From contig CACHCR010000003.1 in NCBI GenBank assembly GCA_902578385.1, positions 43,048 to 107,047 of the forward strand: a stretch of DNA of 64,000 nt, written 5' to 3'. Below are positions 51,917 to 61,407 of this stretch, piece by piece (positions within the stretch are counted from its first letter, which is position 1; each line of letters starts with the position of its first letter). The translations under genes were made by a program, and so were the position numbers. Origin of the DNA: an uncultured Fidelibacterota bacterium (GTDB taxonomy: Bacteria > Fidelibacterota > Marinisomatia > Marinisomatales > Marinisomataceae). The notes under the pieces were generated by a model. It was not told the origin of the DNA and made no database searches. It saw only the letters and a program-made list of their open reading frames with translations.

Positions 51917-53320
51917 ATGTTAGAAGTAAATAAATATTATAGTAGAAAAGAATTATACGACATTTTTAGTGTACCTAAAAATAAAAGAAGCGGTGCATGG
52001 TTAAGAGGGCATGTAAACTATGAATATAGTTATGGAGCATATTTTCATTTTATTTTTGCAAACATCGATATTTCAGGATTTAACAAGCGTGAGGAATATG
52101 ACTATGAAAATCATTTTGATGAAAATAATGATCAATTGTTTAACTGGGTAACACAGAATCAGAGGAGTCAAAATAATCCAAGTATGAAAAATCTTTTATC
52201 AGATACACCTTTAATTTTCATCAGAACAGAAGAAGGTAGTGATTGGAAATTTATTGGTCTTGGTATTATCAAGAAAGTATCTGGAAATAAACCAGTTAAA
52301 GTTCAATTTTTAATTGATAATAATGCTAAAAGTATTATCAAATACTTTAATGATAAAAAACTTTCTAATAATGTTTATAAGCCAGTAGAAGATTTTGAGT
52401 TATCGGAAAATATGAAAATATTTAGCTCTGAAATACCTCAAGCAAATAGTTTAGAAAAAATTGAAAAACTCGTTGATTTTGCATCTAAAAATATTTGGAG
52501 ATATTATTTAATTGAGGAAGAGCTTGGAGTTGTTCACAGACAGGTTAAATATTATGTATCAGCTGCGAGTTTGTTAGGTCTAGTTGAAGGTTATAAACCT
52601 CATAAAATTACCGATATTGGTACAAAGTTTCTTTCATTAAACAAAACAGATAAAAATCTTCTTTTAAGGGAATTAATTCTAAATACAAAAGCCATGAAGA
52701 TATATTTATCGCTAATGGACAAAGATCCTAATGTAATTTTTGAAAATTATAAAAAATTTGCCGTAAATATAAATGACAACACTCTTAAAAGAAGGCTTTC
52801 TAACCTTCGAAATTGGGCAGATTTTTGTAATGAAGTAGAACCTCTACCTATTAAAAGTGACAATCCATTCGATAATATCGACGACAATGAATCAAAAACT
52901 TTAAGTGAAATTATAACAATAGAGAAAGATGAAGGAAAGTCTTCTGATGCAAGACTTAGACACAATATGTTAGTTGATCTTATGGAAGAAGTCCTTTCAA
53001 AACATGACAATGCGAAAGTTGAAAAAGAATGGAATAATATTGATCTAGTTTTTGAAAACAATGATAATTTAATTTTCTTTGAAATGAAATCTATAACGGA
53101 TGAAAATAAAGGAGATCAATTAAAAAAAGCGCTTGGACAGCTCATTTTTTATAAAAATGTAGTAAAGAAAGATGCTGAGCTAGTTGTTGTTCTTGAATCG
53201 TATTTTAGTGATGTAGATATTTTAGATAATGATCCAATAAATGTTGTCTGGAAAGAAGGAGATTCATTTAATGCTAATGAAAAAACAAAAGAAAAATTGA
53301 AGGTTATTTTTGATCAATGA
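51917..53320 (+). CDS. Restriction endonuclease-like protein with C-terminal PD-(D/E)XK domain
   Basis: A 467-residue protein with three apparent parts. The N-terminal 150 residues (KNKRSGAWLRGHVNYEYSYG, LIFIRTEEGSDWKFIGLGII) may be a DNA-recognition domain. A winged-helix-like region follows (about 170-300; HRQVKYYVSAASLLGLVEG). The C-terminal domain (about 340-450) fits PD-(D/E)XK nucleases: RLRHNMLVDLMEEVL, then NIDLVFE with D376, IFFEMKS with E389 and K391, and GQLIFYKNV. It lies between the methyltransferase and helicase, whose ATG overlaps its stop by four bases. This makes a restriction role likely; the exact type is unclear. Confidence 0.8.
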   Translation: MLEVNKYYSRKELYDIFSVPKNKRSGAWLRGHVNYEYSYGAYFHFIFANIDISGFNKREEYDYENHFDENNDQLFNWVTQNQRSQNNPSMKNLLSDTPLIFIRTEEGSDWKFIGLGIIKKVSGNKPVKVQFLIDNNAKSIIKYFNDKKLSNNVYKPVEDFELSENMKIFSSEIPQANSLEKIEKLVDFASKNIWRYYLIEEELGVVHRQVKYYVSAASLLGLVEGYKPHKITDIGTKFLSLNKTDKNLLLRELILNTKAMKIYLSLMDKDPNVIFENYKKFAVNINDNTLKRRLSNLRNWADFCNEVEPLPIKSDNPFDNIDDNESKTLSEIITIEKDEGKSSDARLRHNMLVDLMEEVLSKHDNAKVEKEWNNIDLVFENNDNLIFFEMKSITDENKGDQLKKALGQLIFYKNVVKKDAELVVVLESYFSDVDILDNDPINVVWKEGDSFNANEKTKEKLKVIFDQ

Positions 53321-55005
53321 GTAAAAAAATTATACGTGATTATTCGTTTCAGCTAGATGCAATTCACTGCATAAAGAGAGATTATAATAAGAAAAAAAAT
53401 GCTCGAATGCTTCTTATTATTCCGACAGGAGGAGGGAAAACTTTAACCGCAATAAGAGCTGTGGATGAAATGATCAAAGATAATGTAATAAATCAAAATA
53501 ATAAATGTCTTTGGATTACACATTTAAACTCTTTAGAACAACAAACCTCTGAGGTAGTAAATAGTCATAAATGGAAGAAAGAATTTAATTTTTCTGATCA
53601 ATTACAATCATGTTTAGAAATTAAAATGAAGCAAGAAGCTATAGAATTACTTGAGAACGATATTAATAATGAATATGGACTTGTAATAATTGATGAATGT
53701 CATCATTCTTCGGCTAAATCCTATCAACAAATTTTTGACAATCCAAAGCTGGCAGTGTTAGGTTTAACTGCGACTCCTAATAGGAGCGATAAAAAATCTT
53801 TAAATTTTGAAGGACCTACATATCAAATTACTTTCGATGAATTAGAGAGACGTAATGTAATTATTAAACCTAAGCCAGATAAAATAACCATTCCTGATGA
53901 AATTGATGCTGACAGCTTAAAATCCCCAAGATTTGACAATTCAAAAAGAAATAATCATATAGTTTCAGCAGTTCTAGAAAGAAGAAGATTATCTTTAAAT
54001 AAAAATAATGAAAATTATTCAAAAATTATTGTCTATGTAAATACTGTAAAACACGCTAAAAACCTTTATGAAACATTCGTCAGCAGATCAAATATTAATG
54101 AATTATATGATTTTGTAGGATTCATTGAGGGTGGAAAAAATTCAAACGGATGTTCAAATGAAGATTTTCTTAAAGATTTTAAACAAAATAAGTCGGGTAT
54201 AATTATTAACGTTAACGTTTTATCGGAAGGATTTGATGACCCTTCCATAAATACTATCTTAATGGCTGTTCCTACAAACTCCTTAATTCGATACATCCAA
54301 TGTGTTGGAAGGGCAATTAGAGTTCCTGATAAGGATAATGTTTGTATTCCTATCATTGTAGAATGTACTGAGGAGCTACCAAATATCGATTACAGAATTA
54401 CTTATGGCTGGTTATTTGCTGATATATCTGATGAATTAGAGCCAATTCTTATCAATCATACAATTAAACCTGTTCCAAGTTTTTTAAGTTGGGTTTATAC
54501 AAATGAAGTAAAGCACTTTTTAACTAGTTTATTTAATGACGATAAATATAATTTAAGAAAATATAATTTTGATAATTTAAAAATTAACAATCTTTCAGAA
54601 ATATCAAATTCAAATATATTTTTATATTGGGCAGGTAGAGATATAAATAGATTAGATGATATCAGATGGAGAAGTATAGTTATTGCTCCAGAGAATAAAC
54701 CTCGATTTATAGAAGCTTATAATAGAATTAATAGCGGAATAATTAATGGATTTAGTGATCGAATAATCTTTGATGAACTTTATCCAGAATTAAAAGAATT
54801 ACCATATTTAAACAATAAAACAAAAAGATATAATCTTTATTTTGCGATGTATATGAGTTATCTAGATAAACTAAATGGTCAACAGAATAATAGATTAAAA
54901 TATATTATATTTAAGAGAGATTCATACAATGAATCGATTTTTACAAGAATTAAAAATTTTATTAAATATTTTTTTAAATTATACTTGAATAAAAAAAGGA
55001 AATAA
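53317..55005 (+). CDS. SF2 DEAD/DEAH-type helicase of a restriction module
   Basis: A 562-residue superfamily 2 helicase. Motif I is IPTGGGKT (35-42), motif II is DECH (126-129) within IIDECHHSS, motif III is LTATPNR, and motifs V and VI are NVNVLSEGFDDP and CVGRAIRVPD. The domain order resembles the helicase half of type I and III restriction subunits and of UvrB-like enzymes, but no nuclease domain is fused to it; the nuclease is the preceding gene. The C-terminal 200 residues are unrecognised. It overlaps both its neighbours (ATGA before, TAATG after). Confidence 0.88.
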   Translation: MSKKIIRDYSFQLDAIHCIKRDYNKKKNARMLLIIPTGGGKTLTAIRAVDEMIKDNVINQNNKCLWITHLNSLEQQTSEVVNSHKWKKEFNFSDQLQSCLEIKMKQEAIELLENDINNEYGLVIIDECHHSSAKSYQQIFDNPKLAVLGLTATPNRSDKKSLNFEGPTYQITFDELERRNVIIKPKPDKITIPDEIDADSLKSPRFDNSKRNNHIVSAVLERRRLSLNKNNENYSKIIVYVNTVKHAKNLYETFVSRSNINELYDFVGFIEGGKNSNGCSNEDFLKDFKQNKSGIIINVNVLSEGFDDPSINTILMAVPTNSLIRYIQCVGRAIRVPDKDNVCIPIIVECTEELPNIDYRITYGWLFADISDELEPILINHTIKPVPSFLSWVYTNEVKHFLTSLFNDDKYNLRKYNFDNLKINNLSEISNSNIFLYWAGRDINRLDDIRWRSIVIAPENKPRFIEAYNRINSGIINGFSDRIIFDELYPELKELPYLNNKTKRYNLYFAMYMSYLDKLNGQQNNRLKYIIFKRDSYNESIFTRIKNFIKYFFKLYLNKKRK

Positions 55006-56306
55006 TGATGTCTGATAAAGCAAAAAAAATTATTAAAAACGCATTAAATAAAGTTGATAGAAAGCATATTCCAGTCGAACAATTATTATTATGGAGAAAT
55101 AATCCAAGATTGATTGAATTAAGAGATCAAGAAGTAGATTACGATAAACTTTCTTTAGCTCAGGATGAAGTTCAAGAAATTTTAATGAGCCAACACAAAA
55201 CTAAAGAACTTGTTGATAGTATATTGAGCAGTGGTTGGCTTGATCAAGAATTAATGATGGTTGCTGAGTATGAAAAGGATAGTAGTGGAAAAATGCAATA
55301 TATTGTCCTTGAAGGCAATAGAAGAACAACAGCTATTAAACATATTCTTAATCATGAAAAAAATATTTCTGGAGTAAAAGATGGCTATGATATTAGAAAT
55401 TTTGAAAAAGAGCAGTTGGGTGGAGGAGTATCATGCTTAATTGCTGGAAAATATAAAGAACTGCAAAAAAAGGGTGATATTCAAGCTGAGGTAGACAGAA
55501 TTTTAAATGCTAGACATATGTTTGGTCAAGAAGAGTGGAAACTTCACAGAAAAGCATTTCAAACCTTTAATAAGTATATGGAAGAACTTGCGTTAGTTCA
55601 TTCAGGGGTAGATCCTAATTCACCTGATACATTTTTTATTGACACAAAAGTAGTTAAGCAAAGAGCAAAAATAATGTGTGAAACACCAGCGAAAATTAAA
55701 AACTATCTTTATTTATATACATTGAGACATCAAATCTCTTCAAAGCTGGTTTCAAGCTACGGAATTGATTTTGATAATAATAAAACATCCTTTATAGAGG
55801 AGTTCTTAAAAAAACCAGCCTTAAAAAATAGATATCTATTTGATCCAAATTATGGAGTTATGGGTGATGACGATGTATTGATTGAAGAAATGACACCACT
55901 AGAGCTATTTATTAGTCTTGTTTTTAGATATGAAAGAGCTGATGGTAGCGGAGAAAATAAACCAATTATTTCAGCTGCATCAGCAGGACAATCTAACTTA
56001 AGAGATTATGGTTACGTAGTTGATAACGATAGAAATGAATTGGAATATGTAAAGATGATTGAAGTAGGTGATGGTACAGGTCCTGAATCAAGAGTTATTG
56101 CCAAAATTGCTAGAGCTAAGTGGGATGCACAAAGTCTTCAATGGAAAGTTGGAGAATCTTTTCAGCAAATAGCCAAAATATTGGATGACATTAATACAAA
56201 AACAATCCATGAAGCAAGATCTGATGCAATGGAGCAAGATTATAAGAAAATTAAGGAAAAATTTTCATTAATTGATGCTGCTCTTAAGCAAAAATCTAAA
56301 TTTTAA
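55005..56306 (+). CDS. ParB/Srx-like N-terminal domain protein
   Basis: A 433-residue protein. The first 120 residues match the ParB/sulfiredoxin fold: HIPVEQLLLWRNNPRL, then KELVDSILSSGWLDQELMMV, and YIVLEGNRRTTAIKHI with the EGNRR motif at 103-107. The remaining 300 residues are unrecognised. Proteins of this type occur in plasmid partition, in DndB-like DNA modification systems and in restriction islands; its coupling to the helicase by TAATG favours the last. The domain can bind or hydrolyse nucleotides in relatives. A second ATG at 55008 has a better ribosome-binding spacing. Confidence 0.8.
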   Translation: MMSDKAKKIIKNALNKVDRKHIPVEQLLLWRNNPRLIELRDQEVDYDKLSLAQDEVQEILMSQHKTKELVDSILSSGWLDQELMMVAEYEKDSSGKMQYIVLEGNRRTTAIKHILNHEKNISGVKDGYDIRNFEKEQLGGGVSCLIAGKYKELQKKGDIQAEVDRILNARHMFGQEEWKLHRKAFQTFNKYMEELALVHSGVDPNSPDTFFIDTKVVKQRAKIMCETPAKIKNYLYLYTLRHQISSKLVSSYGIDFDNNKTSFIEEFLKKPALKNRYLFDPNYGVMGDDDVLIEEMTPLELFISLVFRYERADGSGENKPIISAASAGQSNLRDYGYVVDNDRNELEYVKMIEVGDGTGPESRVIAKIARAKWDAQSLQWKVGESFQQIAKILDDINTKTIHEARSDAMEQDYKKIKEKFSLIDAALKQKSKF

Positions 56307-56355
56307 TTTTGACTTATTAAATAATTTTTAACAATCATTTTCTGGCTCAAAAGAT

Positions 56356-56901
56356 ATGAAAATAGATCAATACTATATAGAAAACATTTGGAATAAGCTC
56401 CAATCAAGCTCAAATATAATATCTGATAATTCAGGACATGTTCAAAGCACATGGGGTCTATATATAGTGCATTGCGAATTACTTGAAAACCAAGAATATC
56501 TTAAAATAGGAAAAGCAAATGATCTTAAAAACAGAATAGTTGATGGACATATGAGTGGAAAAAATGAAGGATTTGGCAAGACAATTTTAAATACTTGGCT
56601 TGCAAGAGATGAAGAATTAAGGAAAAAAGTAAATATTGATTTAACGAAGCAAAATGAAAGGATATCATTTATTAATAAATATTGCAAGTTTCAAATTCTT
56701 GTTTTTGATAGAAAAGATCGAATAAATTGCATGGAAATAGAAGCAAACAATAATCTATATTTGCAGTATAAAGATTATTGGGGTATTAATAAAGGACGCG
56801 ATCCAATTGAATATATAGAAAAACCTATTGAGAAAACTTTAAAAGAAAATAATTTGGTAAGATATATTAGAGGTAATAAATTAGATCAATGCAAATTATA
56901 A
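56356..56901 (+). CDS. GIY-YIG nuclease-like protein
   Basis: A 181-residue protein. WGLYIVHCE (about 33-41) and YLKIGKANDLKNRI (about 48-61) correspond to the two GIY-YIG strands and the catalytic arginine (R60), and MEIEANN may hold the catalytic glutamate. The GIY and YIG strings are diverged to GLY and KIG. It ends the same-strand defence run, 49 bases after the ParB-like gene, and is followed by a separately promoted DUF998 gene. Nuclease activity is likely but not certain. Confidence 0.68.
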   Translation: MKIDQYYIENIWNKLQSSSNIISDNSGHVQSTWGLYIVHCELLENQEYLKIGKANDLKNRIVDGHMSGKNEGFGKTILNTWLARDEELRKKVNIDLTKQNERISFINKYCKFQILVFDRKDRINCMEIEANNNLYLQYKDYWGINKGRDPIEYIEKPIEKTLKENNLVRYIRGNKLDQCKL

Positions 56902-56964
56902 TAAAAAATCATAGAACTATGTATATAATAACTAATTCGTTGATATATCGTGGTTTATTAACAT

Positions 56965-56992
56965 TTTACGCATAATATATATTATGTATAAT
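56965..56992 (+). promoter_or_regulatory. Promoter of the DUF998 gene
   Basis: TTTACG at 56965-56970 and a perfect TATAAT at 56987-56992 are separated by 16 bases, ending 9 bases before the ATG at 57002. The position right at the end of the island indicates a fresh transcription start and a nearly leaderless message without a Shine-Dalgarno. Confidence 0.6.
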
Positions 56993-57001
56993 TAGTGACA
57001 T

Positions 57002-57670
57002 ATGAATAATACATTAGGTAAAACAACAAGAATAATGCTTCTATCCTACCTCGGTCTTTTGACTTTGGCAGGATTCTTTTATGGTGGCGGTAATTATGTA
57101 GACAAAACTACACCCTATTATAACTTTTTTAGAAATTTTATAAGCGATCTTGGTCGCACTACAAGTCACTCTGGTGAAGATAATACCATCTCAATTATTC
57201 TTTTCTCAATTGGTATGTTAATTCAATTAATTGCAGTTTTAATATACCTTGTTAAGGCTGCAAACTATTTTGCTAAGGATTATCCAAAAATTAGTATTTT
57301 AGCAAAATGTTCTGCTATTTTTGGCTCATTTAGCTTACTTGGTGTTATTGTTACACCTGCAGATGTACCTTCGTTGTATGCTCTACATATATTCTTTGCA
57401 AATTCAGTATTTAACGGTGCTTTTGTGACTTTAGGTATATATTCTTACTTATTTTATTCTAAAGGCTTAAAAAACGTTACTTACACCCTCTTTTTATGCT
57501 CATTAGTGATTTTAGGATATATAGTCTTTCTAGAAATTGGTCCTGCTCCATGGAAATCAATACAATCCTTAACAATGCATGCTACTTATCAAAAAGTTGC
57601 TGTATTGAGTTTAATTGCTACTGTTTGGATAATGTCTAAAGGTACAGACTTACTTGACGACAAAATTTAA
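57002..57670 (+). CDS. DUF998 family membrane protein
   Basis: A 222-residue integral membrane protein with about six hydrophobic helices. YNFFRNFISDLGRTTSHSGE after the first helix matches the conserved loop of DUF998 (SDLG). The family's function is unknown. Its last 21 bases overlap the 3' end of leuS on the other strand, a tail-to-tail overlap with no terminator between. Confidence 0.82.
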   Translation: MNNTLGKTTRIMLLSYLGLLTLAGFFYGGGNYVDKTTPYYNFFRNFISDLGRTTSHSGEDNTISIILFSIGMLIQLIAVLIYLVKAANYFAKDYPKISILAKCSAIFGSFSLLGVIVTPADVPSLYALHIFFANSVFNGAFVTLGIYSYLFYSKGLKNVTYTLFLCSLVILGYIVFLEIGPAPWKSIQSLTMHATYQKVAVLSLIATVWIMSKGTDLLDDKI

Positions 57671-60091
57671 TAATCTATTAGCAATATAGATTGTTTTAAC
57701 GATAGATCCATCACTTGTAAATTTTTCAACGTTTTCTAAGGTCAATGCTTTAGAAACAACATCTTTTTCAATTGAATCTTTTGCAACACTAATATTCGCT
57801 CTTAATTTTCCGTTAACTTGGACAGCTATAGTTACTTCGTCTAATTCAATCAAATTTTCATCATAGTCAGGCCATGATTCATAAGTTATTGAATCACTAT
57901 GTCCTAATAAGCTCCAAAACTCCTCTGAGAGATGTGGTACAAACGGACATATTATAATCGATAAGTCTTCAATAAGGTCTTTTGGAATAGAATCGCATTT
58001 TTGTAAATGATTACAATAAATCATTAACTGAGAAACTGCAGTATTAAAGTGTAAACTTTCAATATCTTCACCTAACTTTTTAATTGTTTGATGATGTAAA
58101 AAAAGTGTCTCTTTATCTGGTTCTACATCGTTGGAGATTTTTGAGGACAAAAAACCTTCATCATCTGAAATAATTGACCATAATTTATTAATAAACCTAT
58201 AACAACCCTGTAATCCTTTTGTACTCCATGGTTTTGATTTATTTAAAGGACCCATAAACATCTCATAAAGTCTCATAGAATCTGCACCATATTCATCCAT
58301 AATTTCCTCAGGATTTATTACATTCCCTCGAGACTTACTCATTTTTGTACCATCATCTCCAAGAATCATTCCTTGATTATATAATTTTTTGAATGGTTCT
58401 TTTGTAGAAACTAAACCTAAATCGTATAAAACATGATGCCAAAATCTTGAATACAATAAATGAAGTACTGCATGCTCTTGTCCACCAATATATAAATCTA
58501 CTGGCATCCAATAGTTTTCATTTTCTTTTGACCAAGCTTCATTCGTGTTGTTAGGATCAGTAAATCTTAAAAAATACCAACATGATCCAGCCCATTGTGG
58601 CATAGTATTTGTTTCTCTAAGTCCAATAATATTTGAGTTTTCATCTTTTACTTCAACCCAATTATTAATTAAAGATAATGGAGACTTACCATCATCTGAT
58701 GGTTTATAATTTTTAACTTCAGGAAGCATTACAGGCAAATCTTCTTCTGGAATTAATTCTACTTTATCATCTTTGTGAATCAATGGGAAAGGTTCTCCCC
58801 AATATCTTTGTCTAGAAAACAACCAATCTCTTAGTTTGTAATTAACAGTAGCTTTTCCAATTGAATTTTTCTCAATATATATAATTGCTTCCTTAATAGC
58901 TTGATCTACATTCAAACCATCTAATGATAAAGTTTTATCGTTAGAAGAATTTATAATTTTTGCATTACCTTTTGCAGTGAATGCTGCTTTAGATACATCT
59001 CCCCCTTCGACAACTTCAACAATAGGGAGATTGTATTTAGATGCAAAATCCCAATCTCTTTCGTCATGTCCAGGAACTGCCATGATTGCTCCTGTTCCAT
59101 AACTAATTAAAACATAATCAGCTATCCAAATTTCAATTTTTTTTCTTGTAAATGGATTTATTGCATACGAGCCGGTAAAAACACCAGTTTTATCTTTGTT
59201 AATTTCTGTTCTATCAAAGTCAGATTTCTTTTTAGTTTCTTCAATATATGACTCTACTTCTTCCCTTTGTTTATCTGAAACCAATGAATGAATTAAAGTA
59301 TGTTCAGGAGCTAAAACCATATAAGATGCTCCAAAAAGTGTATCAGGTCTTGTAGTATATACATTTATTAAATCGTTACTACCATCTATTTCAAAACCTA
59401 ATTCAACACCTTCAGATCTACCAATCCAGTTTTTTTGAAGTTCTTTTATATTTTCTGGCCAGTCTAAATCATCTAATCCGTCAAGAAGCGACTCTGCATA
59501 GTCAGTAATTTTTAATATCCACTGTTTCATTGGAAGTCTGATTACAGGATGACCCCCAATATCAGATTTTCCATTAACTACTTCTTCGTTAGCGAGAACA
59601 GCTTTCAGTTCAGGACACCAATTAACCGCAACTTCTTGTTCAAATGCCAAACCTTTATTGAAAAGTTGCATAAAAATCCATTGAGTCCATTTATAGTACC
59701 CTGGATCTGTGGTATTTATTTCTCTTGACCAATCATATGAAAAACCTAGACTGTTTATTTGTTTTTTAAAGTTTTCTACATTTTGTTGGGTTGTTACTTT
59801 AGGATGAGTACCTGTTTTTATAGCATATTGCTCTGCTGGTAGACCAAACGCATCCCAACCCATAGGATGGAGAACATTAAAGCCTTTCATGCGCTTATAG
59901 CGAGCAACAATATCCGTTGCTACATATCCTAAAGCATGACCAACGTGAAGACCTGCACCTGATGGATAAGGAAACATATCAAGAACATAATACTTAGGTT
60001 TACTGCTAGATACATCTTCAGACCTAAAAGTTTGATTTTCTAACCAAAATTTTTGCCATTTACTCTCTATGGATTTATGATTATAACTCAA
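57650..60091 (-). CDS. leuS: Leucyl-tRNA synthetase
   Basis: An 813-residue class I synthetase. The HIGH-type motif is YPSGAGLHVGHALGY near residue 42, the KMSKS motif is KMSKSRGNVINPEE, and the editing domain lies between (VYTTRPDTLFGASYMVLAPEH, GTGAIMAVPGHDERDWDFA). The C-terminal anticodon-binding region ends with the LeuRS-type IAVQVNGKLRANI. Length is normal for bacterial enzymes. It ends head-on against the DUF998 gene with a 21-base overlap. Confidence 0.97.
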   Translation of the reverse strand: MSYNHKSIESKWQKFWLENQTFRSEDVSSSKPKYYVLDMFPYPSGAGLHVGHALGYVATDIVARYKRMKGFNVLHPMGWDAFGLPAEQYAIKTGTHPKVTTQQNVENFKKQINSLGFSYDWSREINTTDPGYYKWTQWIFMQLFNKGLAFEQEVAVNWCPELKAVLANEEVVNGKSDIGGHPVIRLPMKQWILKITDYAESLLDGLDDLDWPENIKELQKNWIGRSEGVELGFEIDGSNDLINVYTTRPDTLFGASYMVLAPEHTLIHSLVSDKQREEVESYIEETKKKSDFDRTEINKDKTGVFTGSYAINPFTRKKIEIWIADYVLISYGTGAIMAVPGHDERDWDFASKYNLPIVEVVEGGDVSKAAFTAKGNAKIINSSNDKTLSLDGLNVDQAIKEAIIYIEKNSIGKATVNYKLRDWLFSRQRYWGEPFPLIHKDDKVELIPEEDLPVMLPEVKNYKPSDDGKSPLSLINNWVEVKDENSNIIGLRETNTMPQWAGSCWYFLRFTDPNNTNEAWSKENENYWMPVDLYIGGQEHAVLHLLYSRFWHHVLYDLGLVSTKEPFKKLYNQGMILGDDGTKMSKSRGNVINPEEIMDEYGADSMRLYEMFMGPLNKSKPWSTKGLQGCYRFINKLWSIISDDEGFLSSKISNDVEPDKETLFLHHQTIKKLGEDIESLHFNTAVSQLMIYCNHLQKCDSIPKDLIEDLSIIICPFVPHLSEEFWSLLGHSDSITYESWPDYDENLIELDEVTIAVQVNGKLRANISVAKDSIEKDVVSKALTLENVEKFTSDGSIVKTIYIANRLLNFVVK

Positions 60092-60093
60092 AT

Positions 60094-60615
60094 TTAATAG
60101 AAGTTCTTAATTTGCTTCATCCAATCAAGAATTATTGCATTTACATCAATTGGTTGATCTGTGGATGTACCATAACCCATATTGTTTGAAGTTGTGCTTC
60201 CAAAAGCATTTGTCATGGGTCCGCTATATTCATCATCCGCAAGAACTTGATTTGCTTGAAACTTTGCAAATACTTTCTTTGTTTTAGGATCTCTAAAAAT
60301 AATATGAGATGTTTTAGGATCTGCTGTGGAACCATAATATGGATCAAAATTGAAATCTTCAAAATTAATCAATACTTCCATATCTCCATCTGTTTCAGGT
60401 GGAAGTATTTCAAAACCAATCTTTACTAGCTCAGATTGAAGAGCTTGTATATGTTCAACCATAAATGGATCTTGAATGTAGTCATTTATGAATTCTTCAA
60501 TTTTATTTGTTTGACTAAGTTTTACTTTCTTTCTTCTAAACTGTCCATTAAGATCTGCGGTAAAAACAAATAGTAATAGTGCAGCTAGTAAATAAGTATA
60601 TTTTTTTAATATCAT
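60094..60615 (-). CDS. Secreted protein of unknown function
   Basis: A 173-residue protein. The ATG at 60615 has GGAG 6 bases upstream and gives a signal peptide (ILKKYTYLLAALLLFVFTADLNG); the upstream in-frame start at 60639 would overlap msrA and spoil the signal. The mature part has EFINDYIQDPFMVEHIQALQ, GDMEVLINFEDFNFDP and a Ser/Thr/Gly-rich stretch. No family is recognised. It lies between msrA and leuS, two bases before leuS. Confidence 0.6.
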   Translation of the reverse strand: MILKKYTYLLAALLLFVFTADLNGQFRRKKVKLSQTNKIEEFINDYIQDPFMVEHIQALQSELVKIGFEILPPETDGDMEVLINFEDFNFDPYYGSTADPKTSHIIFRDPKTKKVFAKFQANQVLADDEYSGPMTNAFGSTTSNNMGYGTSTDQPIDVNAIILDWMKQIKNFY

Positions 60616-60626
60616 TGTATTCTCCG

Positions 60627-61169
60627 TTAAATTGCGCATCCGTCAATTCCCCTTTTTTTGTAATAATCTTGGTGATAATCTTCAGCATTATAAAATTCTG
60701 AAAGAGCCTCAATCTCAGTGACTATTTTTGATTTAAACTTACCAGATTCGTTAAGTGTATTCACTTTACTTTCAATTATTTTTTTTTCTTCATCGTCTGA
60801 AAAATAAGCAGCTGAACGATATTGTGTTCCAACATCTGGACCTTGACGATTTAAAGTTGTTGGATCATGAAGTTGAAAAAAAGTATCTAATAATTTTTCG
60901 AATGATACAACATTTGGATTGTATTCAACCTCAACAGCTTCTGCATGTCCAGTTATACCCGTACAAACAAGCTCATATGATGGATTTTTAACTTTACCAC
61001 CTATATAACCTACAGTAGTTGACTTTACACCATCCATCTGTTGAAATGTTGATTCTACACCCCAAAAACAACCTGCTGCAAACACAGCCTTCTTATTTTC
61101 AGTATCATTTGCCATAACTAACCCCATCATTGAAATAAAAACTACTAAGTATAATTTAATCTTTATCAT
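60627..61169 (-). CDS. msrA: Peptide methionine-S-sulfoxide reductase MsrA, exported
   Basis: A 180-residue MsrA that repairs oxidised methionine. The catalytic motif is AAGCFWGVESTFQQMDGV, followed by GYIGG, GHAEAVEVEYNP and PTTLNRQGPDVGTQYRSA. A signal peptide (residues 1-20, MIKIKLYLVVFISMMGLVMA) indicates periplasmic action. The C-terminal cysteine in GIDGCAI is a likely resolving residue. No msrB is beside it in this window. A small membrane frame overlaps its start. Confidence 0.94.
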   Translation of the reverse strand: MIKIKLYLVVFISMMGLVMANDTENKKAVFAAGCFWGVESTFQQMDGVKSTTVGYIGGKVKNPSYELVCTGITGHAEAVEVEYNPNVVSFEKLLDTFFQLHDPTTLNRQGPDVGTQYRSAAYFSDDEEKKIIESKVNTLNESGKFKSKIVTEIEALSEFYNAEDYHQDYYKKRGIDGCAI

Positions 61170-61293
61170 AGTTATAATATAAATATGCTCCTATTAAACT
61201 CATTGGAACGGATACTATTGCACCAATAACTGGTATTAGAAAGGAAGCAAAAAATATACCAACTCCAACGAATATTGTATTGAAAATACGCAC
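61156..61293 (-). CDS. Small two-span membrane protein, 45 residues
   Basis: A GTG-started frame encodes two hydrophobic helices (IFNTIFVGVGIFFASFLI and GAIVSVPMSLIGAYLYY) and a charged end (NYDKD). Its last 14 bases overlap the msrA start, so it could be translated together with it. There is no strong ribosome-binding site and no known family, so this is a tentative gene. Confidence 0.35.
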   Translation of the reverse strand: MRIFNTIFVGVGIFFASFLIPVIGAIVSVPMSLIGAYLYYNYDKD

Positions 61294-61380
61294 AATTAAT
61301 CTTTGTTGAAAAAAAATCTTTTAATATTTGCAATTTTCATTATGAAAAATTAAGTATAAAAATATTATTTATTAAATAAA

Positions 61381-61407
61381 AAAGCCTCTCAATAAATGAG
61401 AGGCTTT
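61381..61407 (-). terminator. Intrinsic terminator after the MerR-type regulator gene
   Basis: On the minus strand AAAGCCTCTC pairs with GAGAGGCTTT across a 7-base loop and is followed by a T-rich run (TTTTATTTAAT). It ends transcription from the regulator gene. Confidence 0.85.
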
